From Tubulanus polymorphus (taxonomy: Eukaryota; Nemertea; Palaeonemertea; Tubulaniformes; Tubulanidae): 64,000 nucleotides of DNA. Shown in pieces: positions 1-15,700 of the stretch. Location: assembly GCF_964204645.1 (NCBI RefSeq), contig NC_134028.1, positions 23,472,153 through 23,536,152 of the forward strand. The letters are read 5' to 3'. How positions within the stretch are numbered: position 1 is the stretch's first letter; each line of letters opens with the position of its first letter. Made by a program: the position numbers and the translations under genes. The notes beneath the pieces were generated by a model. The model searched no databases. It had not been told where the DNA came from and was given only the letters and a program-made list of their open reading frames with translations.

Positions 1-766
1 ATAGGAGAGAAGAGAGAATGCACGAACGAGTTAGCGATGACACCGATTAGAAGTCATGTATCAATGAGATGTGTTTACTCAGGCGCAGTTCTCCAGGTGA
101 TCTCGGCACCAATATCAGTCTCGCAGGGGCTAGCGAAGATTTGTAAATAATCCTACGTTCATTTTTTCGATAGTCGATCGTTCGCGGCGAGTATCTTGTT
201 CAGCGTTTGTAATTCTGAGCTGGCAACGGGTCCATGTACCCTAATAAGTACTTTTCTCTAGAGACACGATGGATTTGTTCACTGACTCGCAAGACATCAA
301 AGTGAGAATAACTCACTCTGCACTAGTGAGTAGGGGTCGGTTTTTAAACTGGTATTTCTGTAAAACCTTTAGTTAAACCTTAAGCTGTAAGCAAATTACC
401 GAGGCAACTGTGGAGCTATCGTGGGTGCATAGTTACCACTTAGCTAAAAAAAAGTTTGTAGGGACAATCCCTTCTCTAAGATTTAAAAAAAAAGTTAGCG
501 CCCAAATGGCCGCTTGCCGGTTCAGACTGGATTGAAAATTCCTTACACGAACCGGACTGAATCTTACGATGTAAATCAGTAAATTTGACCGACCACCAAA
601 CTATATCTGCTGTACTTCAAACCCGATGCTTCGTTCCTTCCTCTATTTCAAGATCAAACAGATGTTTCGATCAACAATACGCCCAATTTGCTCGTTATAG
701 CCGGACAGTGCGGCCGACTTAATAGATGTGGAATCATCAGAATAGCAATTCTGGTGATTGTCTCAC

Positions 767-3700
767 CTGCGATCCGTTGTCGGTACGATAAACACTGTAA
801 ACATACTGCACTTGAAATGGAACCCAACAAACCATGAACACCACCAGCAAAATGAATAACATCCGAAGTACCTGCAGTGCACAGCAAAAAAAAAACATTA
901 AGACGGTGAGCGCATTGGAATTCTATTCAAAAATATATATCACTTGAATTGCTTAAAAGGCTCAAGAGGGAAGCTGAAAAGCTGATTAGTTTCATGGCTT
1001 TTCAGCAGAACTGTAAATGGGCATACTTAGCGTCTTAATCCTCGCCGGGAGAGTTACCGTTCAAAGGAATTTAACTCGTTGTTTAGGAATTCCTGGGGCA
1101 TTCCAACAGAAATTGCCTGTTTGAGCAGCGAAATGAAAATCAAATTTTATCGTTGATTGGGCAAAATGCGGACAGCAAGTTATCTAATCTGTTACAGGTG
1201 TTTATTGCTGATGAGAGCTCGTAAATTCGCTAGAGCTTTCGGAAAAAATTGATGAAATTGATAAAAATAAACATGTTATTACGATTGGACGCATTACAGC
1301 TCATCCGTTCGGGTAAATTCCTGAAGGCTTAAAGGTCGACCGAAGCAGAAATTCCGAATTGGCTTACCTTTTTCAGGGAGCGCTGTTGGACCGATGCTTG
1401 GCCATTATTACCGGATGAACTGTTAGGAACAATTCGATTTCGTCGGTACATGATGATGGCAATGGTCAAGTACCCAATATGCATGGTGACCATGGGTAGC
1501 CAGTTGGCAACTGCGCACACGAATGTCCAATAGGCCTTTCGATAAAGCTGTCGCAGACGTGTGTACTCGCACAGAGTTTGAACATCGCACAGCATCCACG
1601 AGAAATCTTCGTTACAGAACTGCTCGAAGTGGTCTTTCCATTGCCGCTCTCGGTACTGATACGCCAGAAATGCGGGCACGCCCAGCGCTATGGACATGGC
1701 CCAAATGATGGAAATGATGACCGCGACGTTTCGCGGAGTTGACCGAGACTTCAACGGGAAAACAACGGCGAAGAAACGATCGCACGCTATTGCCGTCATT
1801 GTAAATATACTACAGCACATCGTCGTAACTGAAAAAGTAAGAAAAAGGAGAAAAAGTTATTTTTAGAACGTAATTTTTGTATGCTGGCGACGTGAAACAA
1901 TAAATAATTTCTGGTATTATGATACTGTCGATAAATGGGAAACGTTAGGAATAAATGTATATAAATATGTAGTTTTTTCTCATGAGAACTATTCGGTCAC
2001 TGTGTCGTCGTATCCAGTATATTGTACATGTTTGTACGACGCGCAGGCATCTGTGTATACGATGCAACGCTATCTATAAATCATGGAAGTTGCTCTTTGA
2101 ATTACTTCAACAACGTCTTTCGTTTGTTGTTGAGAAAATCTACCGGGCGCATCATCGCGTACTACACACCGTCTCTTGGCTCCTTTAAATTCTTGATTTT
2201 ATGTGCGAAAAGCTTGCGGTGAGTTGTAATCTCGAATTATAGGACCCAGTCCCGCAGTAACGGGATAAATTAATTGAAAATGAATCGATTTCGATGGAAA
2301 TTTCTTACAGAATTCATTTCTTACAGGTCGATTTGCTTTGTAAAAAACAAAATAGCATTGATCATTCTGGAACTCCAGAACTCGTATCAACAATTGATTC
2401 TTTTTCTTCAGTCAGTCAACCCACTAGGTGGTGGTGTTGGTCAATACGACGAGTCTGTCCCTTATTAATGATATGCTCCAGCGCAGCGGCACGGTCGCAT
2501 AAACTCAGCTCCTCGTGGTATACAAAAAATCATGTTTTTTCTGATACTATAGATAGGTTCTGCCTGGTAAAGCTTGTCTAGAATGAATAATTGTCGGGCG
2601 CGTATAAATGGCTCGGTCGGACGAGATAAAATAATTGGTAGATGACTTACCCCACGCCGACGGCAGCGTTTATAGTAGATAGTCAAAAAGTGTGCAACGG
2701 ATAACTTATCCGGCGGCTTTGTGATGATACTTTAGTACGCGAAGGAAAGATAATTTGTTCCCATATCTTCAGGCGATTCCAGATATGTACTTATGACGAC
2801 AGTTTGAGATATGATGCATTTCCTGTCATCTCACGTCATGAAATAGACTACTGCATATTTCAGATTTTTCTTTAGAATATCTGACGAGGATTTTGATGAA
2901 TGACGATAGATTCTTAATGTCTATTATTTTGCGTGTGAGTTTAGCTATAAACGAACGATGATACGGAATTATCCCCAATTTTCGAATATTCTCAATTTCT
3001 GATTCCGACAGGCTTCGGTGATGCGGTCGTTAATCTGCGGTTCAACTTTCATTATGGATTCGGATTGCTATCGTATCGTCTCTAATTCACTTATGCAATT
3101 TCCACGACGACAATTGTCAAGCATCGGGAAATCGCGGTGCTTGAAGGCCGATGCTGAAAAAGTGGCGAGAAAATCTAACCAGAGCTCATACGTTCCGACT
3201 TCCTTTGCCTATTAGTATCCACAAAAAGCGAACCACTTTATGGTCGTTTTCGGCCTTTTGTTGCCAGTGGACAGAAGGTGATGGATGGCCCGCTATCTGT
3301 ATCAATAACGCAGTTTATGACATGGAAAATAGCGCCTGCGCGGTGATCACTTGAAGAAGATCATTCCGCAGAAAGGATTTAGCGAACTGATTGATACGCG
3401 ATTCACACATCGACGATATCGAAATTTCAAAAGTAGATAATTCACAAAGATTATATATGAGCTCGGTCGCTTCTCGTTCTCTTGAACAACGTAGTTATTT
3501 GATGAATCACGCATTTAAATCCGAGAGCTACACGGAAATAAACGAATGATTAATGCCGGTCCCCTTGGAAATTTCATCGAGGAATATGCAGAATTAGCTA
3601 TAGTTATCGATATGCAATGAATCTGGTTGCAATACAATAAACCACTGAAGATAATGCATCGCTGCATTCCAGTCAAATATCATCAATATGTTTTAGATTA

Positions 3701-6700
3701 CTTTTTTATCAACTCAATAGTTCTTCGCCATACATTCCACCTGATCGGCGACCTTTACAGGCCAGTTGCGCGAGGAAAGTGTGGGCGGGTTTGTTTTTTC
3801 ACTTGGTTAGAACTAGACAGGGGTCAGGGGCCCTGTGAAAAAATTTCGAAGCTTTACTGCTGAAGTATCTGCCCTTAGCGATCCCCGACGATCTTAAGAA
3901 GATCAAGATAGAAATGATAGATTTGAAATACATGTATTATGTTGTAATACTCGTAAGTGTCAGGTCAATACTATCTTCAAATCTAAAAAGCAACTGAACT
4001 AATTTTTTTGCGGTGGGGCATCGAACCCTCTTGGTCCGCAATAGAAGCGGCCGCCGCGCACGTGATGGCATCATCCGAGTTCTGGTAACTTGCCAACATA
4101 TGTAAAATCCATGCGTTCACGTCAACTGTGACGCTTTACTTCAATTAGCCGCTTTCGCGCTTGACAGCCAATAAAGACGAAGAACGTCACCTTCATAACC
4201 CCTACTTGTTGTCCGCAAATATGGCGTCCTTGCCTGGAGATAATTAGGTTATTTTTATGGAACCATACATTTTGGCAGTTCGTGCTACTTTTTTGTCATA
4301 GGAAAGTCAAAGCCAATTTCGGCAGCATTCTTGGATAGAATATAAGAGAAGATTTACGATAGAGCTACGACTACTGGTATAGCGTGCCTCCATGTCTCTC
4401 AATATTCCGAGAGGTGTAATTATGTAATATGAGCTCAGCCAGATTTACCATCGCAACGACCATCGTGTGGGTTAAATTATAAATGCGATTTACATTTTAT
4501 TTCCATCAATTTTTGCTTAATATTTTCGCGCGACGCAATTTGAAAGGCTGTCAGTTGATGGATGAAATAGAGAAACTTCTGACATTAAACATGATATAGC
4601 ATGTAGATAGCGGCATCGATAGCCCCACCAAGCGGAAATAACGTTCGCTACACTTAAACATTCTTATCCTAATCTGTTCGACCGGATAATAATACCGTCG
4701 TATAGTGCTCGAATCTTCACTTGAAAGCTTATCTGTATCTCTCCGACAACGGCGATATATTTTGTACACATAGTTTTGACGCCCAATAAAACAACTACAA
4801 AAGTATCTCCTATATATTTTTGATAACTATACTATACGTTGTTTGATAAGGGGTAGTGTGCGAGTCGATGTGCACTTCGTCATCACAATTGGCGTTTCAA
4901 ATTACAATCCGTGTTCTTTTAATTAGATAGATTAGATTTCATAACTCTTATTTTCTATCAAATAGATTCTAATGTCTTTTTCATGAAATTCAATGGCATT
5001 TAGTAATAAATGGATGATCAATCATAGAATAAGACAGAAAATGGGGAAAAGCCCGCATCCAAAATGAAAAACGAGTTTTCGTGTACTACATGTATTTATC
5101 TCAACGGTTCCATTATATCCTAATCGGCATCTCCAGGAAAGGGCTAGACTGGTTGCCGGGCAATGCAATTCAATTCTCGATTTATTCAAATTCAAAATAA
5201 CTTTATTGATCCTGAATGTTACATCATTTATATCATATAAATTCATGGGCGACAATATATCAAGCAATATACATACAATACGTTATTAATCAAGGAGTCA
5301 ATAATCTTCCAAGTTAGTTTCTTGTTCACTATCAGCCAACAGCCCGCGAGTGCGGATGAAACTGCTCAGAGGGCATTCGCATAAATGACACGAAGACATC
5401 ACGAGCGTTTACTGCGCAATACATCAGAATCGCATCTTACCCGTACATGATATGTCTTTTCTACTATATATCAAATCAGCCAGATTCCCATTCACCTTGT
5501 CGAACGAATGCGCGAGAGGTTAACAGACAGACGCATAATGCCGATATACAGATTGACTATCTTATTGAATTAGGCGAAAACCAAAGAGCTCCGTCTGTTG
5601 ATTCATAGCTGATGGCCATAGGTTGTAGCGCAAAATACAGACATTTTCGATTTTTTGCCTTTAATGCCTTGAAGGATATAAAATGCAATGTGTCGTAAAA
5701 TCATGAGATCGACCGGGAATCGAGGATAACACGTGAAAAAGATGATCGCTAAATTCTCGATAAACTTCATTGCTCGCGCCATATATTCTGTATTGTGAAT
5801 ATGAATTACCTTCCTCTTAGAAACTACCGTTACAACCTCAACATTTGAAATCCAATATCACCAGCCGACTTGAAATTCATCGGCTAATCTATCATACACA
5901 CAATAACGTATAAAAAACGCAGCCTTCTACGAAGTTCGAATTAATCATCTGGACAATGAGAAGTAAACTAACGCAATAAGCAAACAATTAAACTGCGTTA
6001 TCCATCAAAGAAGACAAACAATTTGGATGTTTGCATTTCGGAATAAGAACCGTTCAAAATATACATCGTTTAACAAGGAAGCAGTTAATCCTCTTATAGC
6101 TCAATGAAACGCTTACGTGACGGTTTTCCCTATAACCTTTTAGATTCACTCCATTTCGAAGACAATTCTTTTTCTCAATATGAAAGCATCTTTCGCCAGA
6201 GAGAAAGAATGTTAATATCAAACAACCTTCTCCCATTTCGAACCGATTAACGAGATTTCATCCCAGTTCGTTAAGTGATTTATGTCACGAATTTTCCGTG
6301 CAAATTCATCACGTGGAAATGTGGTACAATAATGATATTTTGCAGGAAAATCAAAATTGTTCTCTCGGTCTGTCTTGGCAAACACGACTCAATCATTTCA
6401 ATGGGCCATTTATAGAGACAAACTCGATGTGTCTCTGCAAACCATATCATTTGTGCACCTCTCAACCATATATCTTCCTTCACGTGATTTCCCACAACAG
6501 TACTTAAAGCCATTAAGTGACTTAATCTTAAGCCAGGCCGTCGTATATAAACCTGATCTGTCACGTCGGTGGATGAGAACTCGTAGCTGTAGCCTTAACA
6601 CGTACATCACGAAGCAATAGTTAAGGGAAAGTTATAAGCTTGTAGCTCATTATCTACCATCCGCCACATCGCATTATCGTTAAACATTGGTTTTAGCTTT

Positions 6701-9700
6701 CAAGTGTCGAAGTTTACCATCACAAATCTGAATTTTATGGACGCGAAACTCGTTATTCGAACCTAAACGACTGTTTACGAGGCTTAAAACAAATGGGATG
6801 ATATCAATAAAATCACAGGTGGTTATGATGTATTACGGTTGTAATTCGGATCATTTATTTTACTGGAAATAATCGCGAAATGTGCCATTCACAACACACG
6901 CTCTATCCATCGACTATCGAGTTGTGTCACGTTTTGAATTTCGAAACTTCATTCATATTTTCTCCACAAACAGGTAATTTTCACGATTCTTAAGTCGCGA
7001 TCACAAGGATACGATTTGGCCCGGGCCAAACTCGACCAAACCAGACCAGTGTAAAAATTTGGCCGGTGCCTTAGAGTGAGCTTTCAAATTTATCACTCGC
7101 TCGTTACTAAAATGCTATCGAAATAAGTTAGCATTCACAACCAGTTAGCATTCACACGCAATAATGAGACCCTTGCTTAATTTGGCTCGGACCTAGTGTG
7201 ATGTTTTTGGCCGGTTCAACTTTGGCCCATGTCATCAGGCACGAATCCATTTGGCACCAGCGGTTGGCCCGGGTCATAAAAAGCTCGTATGATCGCGGCC
7301 TATATGGATTTAAACTTCCGAAAGTTTAGCCACATAGAAGAAAGCATTTTCATCTTGCACGTAGATCTACTTGTAGATTTTCCTTAAGATGCGTGTGTAA
7401 TTGGTTGCACGTATCTTCCATTTTTTTACATTAGGCAATTCTATTCTTCCCTTGTCCCGTTATACGATACAAAAGCTCTCAGTGGTCTGTCAGAACCAGA
7501 TTAACCATTGAAACAAATTGCTTGACAACTTCATCCCGAAGGCTGAAACAAAGATAGATGTGCTTTGAGTGAAGTGAGACAGTGGAAAACTTGATAATTG
7601 TTTTGACCAGTAATCAATGTAATATGTTTCGCCTCTCGTCTCTCCGTCGGTTAGATTTCGATTATGTCTAGCGGGCATCGACGTAATAAGAAAGATCCTG
7701 AGAATATTGGCAATATATGTATATTCGTAATATCTAACGGCGTTTGGAATGGCCAGAGATCATCTGGGGAAATGTGGCACCGCCTGGACAATCTAACGAT
7801 TCGCATTTGCCGCTGCGAAAGAGAACTGTAGTCGTATAATGCATATACGACTTGTAAAAACTTCATCCCATCAATCTAACGAAGCGAGAAGGTAAAGTAT
7901 GGAGCTCCTCTCGTGGGATAGCCGAACAAGTGTTCGTTGACAAACGTCACGGAGTTGGGGCGCATTAGATAAATTAAGATGACACGTCTGCACACAACTG
8001 CTCGCAGACGACAGAAACTCTCTCCGAGATCATCGACCAGACGTCAGCAGACGAGTATCACGACAACATGGCTTTAAATCGGCAAACGCGACACGACAAA
8101 CGTTACTTAAGGTCAAATTGCACCTTGGTGTATTTTTCTTTTCGTTTTAATCGACTGTTAATCGGAATTTAGAGCAGTAATGCGGGATTTGGTCGAACAC
8201 AAATTCACAAACATGCGCCATTTCGCTTAAACATCGCTTGAGAATGTTATAAAATTGCGCGCTTACGCACGAAATACTATTGGACTATTTTCATCGTGGG
8301 CAAAGTTCCAACATTTCGATATTCACTTGTCAGAGTGCCATACGTAATTGATGACTCCAGTTTAGATAAAATTGATACATAGCTACTAAATCGAATTCAA
8401 CTTCGATTTCTATACTATACAGTGACATCCCGATAATATCTTTTGCGAATCGAATTAGAAATGTAGAGTAGTGTTCACGCCAGACTCAGTATTCGTCAAA
8501 CGGTACCGCAACCATAGGAAAAACCACGTTTAACAATGAACGTTAATTGAAGAATTCTCTCTTAAGATATTGCTATCACTTGAATTCAGTGAGCGAGGTG
8601 CAAGACGTAATGACTTCTGAGATAAAACCCCACCGCTTTTCGACGAAGCCGTGATCTAACTTTTAAATCTGTGGGCGCTCAGTGGGAATAGTCCACCACG
8701 GTATAGAAATATACCCTGCAACAGATTGTAAAAAAATCTTTCCTAGTAATTCGGAAACAGGCATCAGGTGACAGACAAATCCGTTGGTTAATTCAGGCTT
8801 GCACTGACGTATTCACGAACCTGCTTGGGTTTTATCTGATATATTCGGGTCCAAATTTCCTAATTTAACGATCGATTCTGTCTCGTCGTGTCATGAAACT
8901 GTCGAAATCGATCGCTTTTCGCAAAGACCTAGTGTGACAGGTGCGCGACGCCAATTTAAAGCTCACCGATGCGATCGCTGATAGGATAACAAAATGTAGG
9001 AATATTAACATGAAATTCGTATCTGATCCGAGATGTAGCTGCGCCACGGTATAACAAGTGATTTATTGGATTCGGTTTCCCGAGGCACCCAGCAAATAAA
9101 CAACTACATAACGCCCCTCGTGTTTTACGAGAAGGCCGAATTTTCCGCACTCGCCACCAGTGGCTCGAAGTATATCCGGTAGTTATTGACATGTTTGCAA
9201 TGTCAGGCGATGAAAACGAAACAGAAGAGGAAATAATCTCTTATTCAGCGTCCTGTCATCTGATATGTTAATTCCCTGGAAAGCTGGACAACTTTGATTC
9301 AGTCGAAAACTTAGAGCAGATTACGCAACGGTTCATGCTGGATTCGAGTATCAGCTATTTTGAACGTCCGAATATTGACATTCACACACGCTTAGAAGCT
9401 TCGATCCTTTGGAGTCACTTAACGGAGGTTTCTTTATTACATGGGTCGTGCATTGATCGATGATCTAGCATTTTCTTGCCATCTTTCACGGAACACGGGT
9501 TTTTTATTGTTTCTACTAATACCACGGTTGTTTCGCCATCGTTTTTGATGAGGCGAGCTGAAATGATAAAGCTAAAGGATTCTCGTTTGGTCTGGCCGAA
9601 TCCCCTTTAATGTCAACGTTGTGTTGTAATTAGGTACATGTTTTGTATGCATGATTTACGGCTGGTAAATGACAAATTACCGGCCAATGAGGTCAAATCT

Positions 9701-12700
9701 ACCGATAAAAAGGGACACGATGTAGGCTGTCATCATCATCAATATATGTTAGTATCCGTCGAAAATTGCCTGGTCGGTATCGATAATTCCAAATCGATGC
9801 CACGAAAATGGATCAAAACAATTTACATGTATAAAGTTATGCGTAGTTATGTGTATGTTTATGATCACATGCAGGTGGAAAACCGATGGAAAATGTAAAC
9901 TTTACAAGACTTTATCAGCGCCTGATGACTTGTGTGTATGCAGTATTCTTACGTAACAGCCTGAACGATTACTAATATTTCCCAGTAATGACCGACCAAG
10001 CCGATTCAGTAATGACCAAAGGTCCAGATGAATTCGATTTTGTCGATGCAAATCTATTGAATTAGGTTACTGAGATTTGAAGCTCAGACGAGTCACTGGA
10101 TGATGTCCTTTGGGTGAGCACGTTCCGCATCTGGGAAATTGTTAAATCGTCGAAATGTTTGTTGTTCGGTCGGCGAAAAAAACGAACTTAACATTCATAG
10201 TTCGTTTAGCTGTTCCGAAGTACCACCTGTGCATGGTTTACCTCGAACTCCCGCGAATAAAATATCCTTTAAACGTCTGGATATACAAAGGGTGCTGCAA
10301 AAGCCCCCGATAACGTTTTATGTTTACTATTATCTTATCTGCCTTTGTTGTTTGTAGCGAACGGATTGCCAGGTAAGTATAGTGTTCTCGTTGTAAATTG
10401 GACCCGACTGATAAAAAATGTAACACGCCGCACCGGTATCGAGATGGGTTTATTTCGACTTGTAACTTGTTTAAAGCAACGCGTAGTAAGAAACATATAC
10501 AAACTAAAACTAGCTTCTCGCCGAACGGGATGAGGGCCACTTAACACGGTAAACCTTTCCTTGGTTTTCCGTCACCACAAGATTGATCCGGCGTAGAAAT
10601 GTTTGCTGGCGATACTCACATCTATCAGAACATCAACTTTATCCAAAACAAAGACTCCGTCCCAATCAATGTCAATAGTAGACGCATCTATCATTCAAGT
10701 CAAGTTCCTCGATATTTTCTTTAAACGGATAACAAAGCTTCAGCAATTGATTCAGACACATCAACAACTGATTATTTTGGCCAACCAACGAGCAGAAAAT
10801 ACGACTGTCTAGAAAAGTCTAGATCAGTTATATCAATGGAGTCACATCCGTAACAAACTGGCGTGACCAAAAATATTTCACATTTCCACATTAATTTGGT
10901 ATCGGTTTTTTCTGTCGGCTAGGTTTTCTTGGAAGGGATTATACGGAAGAAAATTCCAGTGACACTCTTAACGTCGTTATCAACAGGACGAAACTGCAAT
11001 AATCGAGATTTAACGAGTTAGAGAATGAAACTAATGCCACGAGGCTATCGAGATGCATCGGAAATCTATCAGTCATCGCTCGTATGCAAATTGATTTCTC
11101 TTTCTGAGATAAAAAAAGAAATCAAGCGGATGTTTCTCGAATCGTCCGTTTCGGAGTCGATGACGAAAGTCGACGGAATACAACAGTACCCACAGTTACG
11201 ATGAGGCGACGTGACCCGAGCCGAATAAGTATGATTGATGTATACTTGGTCAGTATGAAAACATCACAATCCTCGTATGGAATACGTGAGCGTTCGCGGG
11301 TCCATTATCCACATTAGCATATCTATTATGAATGGTTATTTCCTTTCCAACCGTCTCGTAAATACCCGGAGTCGCCTTCAGTAAGAAACCAGATATACGA
11401 AGTCAGATAAAAACGCAATTGATAACGCGATTCCTGTGGTAATTGCGATAGTTTCATACGACTGGGCACATGCAATATCAACTAGATAGTTTAGTGAAGA
11501 AACTAAGCGGCATTTCAGGTTTTCGATGAAAAATGCAATGGATAACATTCCCCTGCTGATAAGAACACGTTCGCCCTATAGGAAATGTTGTCTTATCGTG
11601 AAATATTACAGCATAAGATGCGTTAAGTAGCACGGGGGGAATCGATAGCAAGTACAATCGTTTATGATATTAATTTTACGGCCCACTGGGTAATTTTCTT
11701 TTTATGGACATACCAGACTTGAGTGGTCATAAGTGATTTCTGTTGGCTTATACAGCTGGAGCCCAATTTTCTGTGAATTCACTCCGCAAGCATTTACCTC
11801 TACGCTCTAACATTATTACGTGGCTTTTATATATAACGGCTTTCGCCATGTGTCACGTTATTATATCGTAAACATTCCAATCGGCCCGATACGGTTCCAG
11901 AATATTCATTCGTTGTCGCATGTCATCGGGGATTCCAGCATCGAAATGACAACTTTTCAACTAGGATTTGCGAATAAAACAGTTTGCGTCGACGTAAACG
12001 TATCGAGGGCTGTTACGAACTATTTCATGACATACACAGCAACTCAATTACCTTTATTGAAATGCGCTGCACGGTCGTAAAAAAGCGTCTGGCACGTCTA
12101 CAATGATTGGCCCTGTTCGTTCTCGTTCAAAAATGCGTTTCCGTCGAGATAAATCCGTCTTACGTGACACCTTACACTCAGTAACATCGATAAGACTTTC
12201 TGTCACGTGTATATTATCACATTAAGTGATTTAAAAAAAACAACGCCATTTAAACATTTTATTCGCTTGCCAGGGTTTGGTTCCTCCCACCGAAGCTCAC
12301 GCCCATACAAAGCACCAAACCCTTGGCAATCTGTTTCGAAGACTTCTTCTTCTTTGTCCAAATGACCCCTGTTCCATGAAACACCACGGACACCGCGGGA
12401 CATAAAACTTGAAAATTACGTCATCATACCACCTATACGAACTACCGCTACTATCGATTGAATGATTCATCTGCCATTGAAAGTTTTAATAAGCTTTTTT
12501 TAACGAAATTCCGACTTGAACCCGTCCCGATTTTAAACCAAGACAATTACTTCCTAGAATAAATAGAATTAAATTCCGAGACTACTGGGTCGCATAACAG
12601 GTTCATCGGATTAAGTAAATATTCAAGGATTTTCCGTACGGTTCTCGGCGTTCTAATCAAATTTGACGAGTTCTAATCAGAATTGTGAGTTTACACAATA

Positions 12701-15700
12701 TGGAGCCGATGCAAATCATGAGCTATTCTCTACACAGTGTGTCACGATATTTGAAGATCTGAATGCAATCAACGAAGTGATCGCGGGTATTATTTTGGAT
12801 GGATTAAGATTCTTGATGCATGCTGCACACGTGGATAATGAATCAACAACCAGACGAGTAAATTAGGTTAAGCGACCGGAATAAAATGACATTTATGGCG
12901 GCATGCTGTGTACCAGGAAGTGACGCCATTTCGTGTACGGGTCACATCTACCATGGTTTCTATCGCAAATATCGCCTTAAATACAACTTGAATAGAAGAG
13001 AAGTCCAATCGAAGAAACAAATTTGACTATGGTCCCAGATATCTGACCAAGTCTACAGACCGGATTGACTGGGTTCAAATCGGTTACCTTTTATAACATT
13101 ACAAGAGTAATTTCTGAAAGAGATTTCCAGCGATTTGTTTGAATTATTTGTCAAAAATACAAGACCACGATTCATATATAATTCTATCTTTTTGAAGTTG
13201 TTTTGCAATTAAAAGTTCTAAATTTGCATCGGCAACTCTAGACGTCTTTTTTCAGTCAGTAAGACCTTATTCCAGTCAGGTGGTGTTGGTCACGACCCGG
13301 AGTTTTTTTCTCATCTCCCGCCGCATCGCTGTCGCAAGAAAAGATTGCCTGGTGAAGTTTTAGAAACCATGCTTACTAACGGCACCTTACCAGCTTAGAA
13401 TAACAGTTGCTAATCGGTTTTTGGAATTTGCGAAAAGCTTTTTAGCTGCTGGAAATAAGATTTTCGCTGGGGAAAAATGACCTACAGAAAGTGCATCCGA
13501 AGACACAGATATCGATTCAAACAAAGTGCGCTGCAGGCATACTGTGAAGAACTCATTTTTTTCTCAGAATTGCAGTCTTTTTCCTGTAGTTAACTTGATT
13601 AGTTCTGTCAACTAAACATACTTTTTGTTTTTTTTGAGACAGGAGACATTTAAATGGGCGTTGACTGAATATACTGGCAACTCAATCAGTACATACACCG
13701 TCTAATGAATCAGGTATAAAATGGAATGATTGTTTTTCTGTATTCCGTGTCATTGAAAGCAGACGGTAAATGTTTATATGTGTCGTTTTGAATGATAAGA
13801 AGAGCGATCAGACATCGTCGTTGCTGTAAAACCTGCTACCTGTGCAAGCAGACATCGCAAACAATCTCATCACCAAAGCATTTCGTTTCTTTTTAAGCTT
13901 TCTCGATCAAAAGGACATCAAGTATTCAGTATGACTTGAGTACGACGGGTTTTCTCTCGGCGAAGTGAATGCGTGCACAACCGTTCTACGTAATTACCGA
14001 GGATAATTCGAAAGCAACACGCAGAAAAACTTCCACCATAAAGAAAATTGTCAATTTCGGCACCGTCTCTCGTTAACTAACACCATACATGATTTATATC
14101 GCACAGGTTGCGAAATGAACAAGTTTTAAAAATACTATAATGAACAACCGTGCTACCCTACTACCCTAATCGCGCCGGCGCAGAAATTGAATGTGATTAG
14201 TCTTGTCATTTACGAAACCAATAGAGACTCCGAGAAATTAATAGCAGGTGATAGTGATATCATTAATTATATCCGTTCGTTCATACATCTTCAGGCACTT
14301 GAACAGTAGACGACTCAAATAGTGAGCGTTGCAAAACGTGCTTTGATAAAGACATTTTATGGTAATGAATATATCTTACTTATAGCAAGAGGCCACACAA
14401 GGTTCCATCAGAATATAGGTTACGATAAAAAGTAGGATTTTTTCATATTCATGAACGCATCTAAAGATATTCAAATGACAGATTTAACTACGATATTTTA
14501 GCCGTCTAATATACGTTTCTCATTTATTCATTCAAGTCGGATTATATCTGTCGGCATGTATAATTTATTGCGGATTTAGTTTAACGCTATGAAATGGTAA
14601 TATCGCGCGATATATTATTCTTACACACGTGGATATATAGACTGGGCGGTATAGGTGAAAAGTGAGACGGTCTAGTGACGAGTATGTCTACATTCTGTCC
14701 ACCTTATGAATCCGATCGAGCAAAGATGACAGAAGTTGAACAGACAGACGCTTCTTGCCTCCGGGCGTTCATATTAGGTGTCGCGACGAGTCAGGTACGA
14801 TATCGAACGCCTGACTCGACGATGGCACACGGAAACGTGACTTCAAGATATCGCCAAACGGTTTGCCCTCTCGATTTGCGATGTGGCAATTGGGATAAGT
14901 ATCTTCGCCATCGACTGCACTCGCAAAGCCGCACGGCCGAAATGGCCATAATTAAACCACGTCCGTGATTGCCTGAGACATTCAAGTGACCAATTTGGAT
15001 AATAAGAGCCACTGCTGATGGACGTAGACGCTACGTGGCGATTATCAACAGGCACCCTGAGCTCACAGGCTTCACCGAGTGGATTTACGAACAATTAAGT
15101 CTGCACTGAAACTGTTCAAGTGAGAATTAATGATTGAGCCGTCTAGCATTCGTCTAATATCGAATGTTGGGAAATTCGCATTTCGTCGATGTCTGTCAGG
15201 CTGACAATCTCTACAATGTAAATGATTTGATTCCAGGGTTAGATGTTTGACAACACTTTAAATGTATATATATATATATATATATGTACCTTGATATCTC
15301 TTTGTTTTAGGACTTATACCTCATACAATCTTACATTGGCGATATCCGCATTACCAAAACTATATATCCCTTCCACCAGCAGGACGGGTAGAAATCGCTA
15401 AATTACAGTGACGTCACCGAGGTAAAACATTTTTGAGTGCACATTGAAAAATACTGATCCTCTTCGGACATACTATATTCAGGTCATGTATGATCTGATT
15501 TGATCGACGCCTTGACTTACTACTTGAACAGTAGCGTAATTAAACATTTCGATCCTCGCCACCGTCAACCGATAGTAAGATTGGACCGATTAGCACAAAG
15601 GATTCGAATCCAATAAAGCCGCCAGAAGTGATGAGACTCGCCTATGAAGTATACGGTACTATACAAAAGTGCAGCGATGATTAAGAAGTTAAAATCTTGA

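Noticed and set aside
4008-4085. Minus-strand GGTTCGATGCCCC reminiscent of a tRNA T-arm (tRNA gene or SINE head)
   Set aside because: No convincing acceptor, D or anticodon arms could be drawn around it.
10238-10547. Overlapping 60-100-codon frames on both strands
   Set aside because: Mutually overlapping shadows without any supported reading.
12203-12415. Minus-strand frames with a lysine run ending before an AATAAA-like word, resembling a processed pseudogene end
   Set aside because: I could not match any frame to a known protein and there is no poly(A) tract or target duplication.
14675-15094. Three overlapping open frames on both strands in a less AT-rich segment
   Set aside because: No recognisable protein, no splice context, and openness on several frames at once points to base composition rather than coding.
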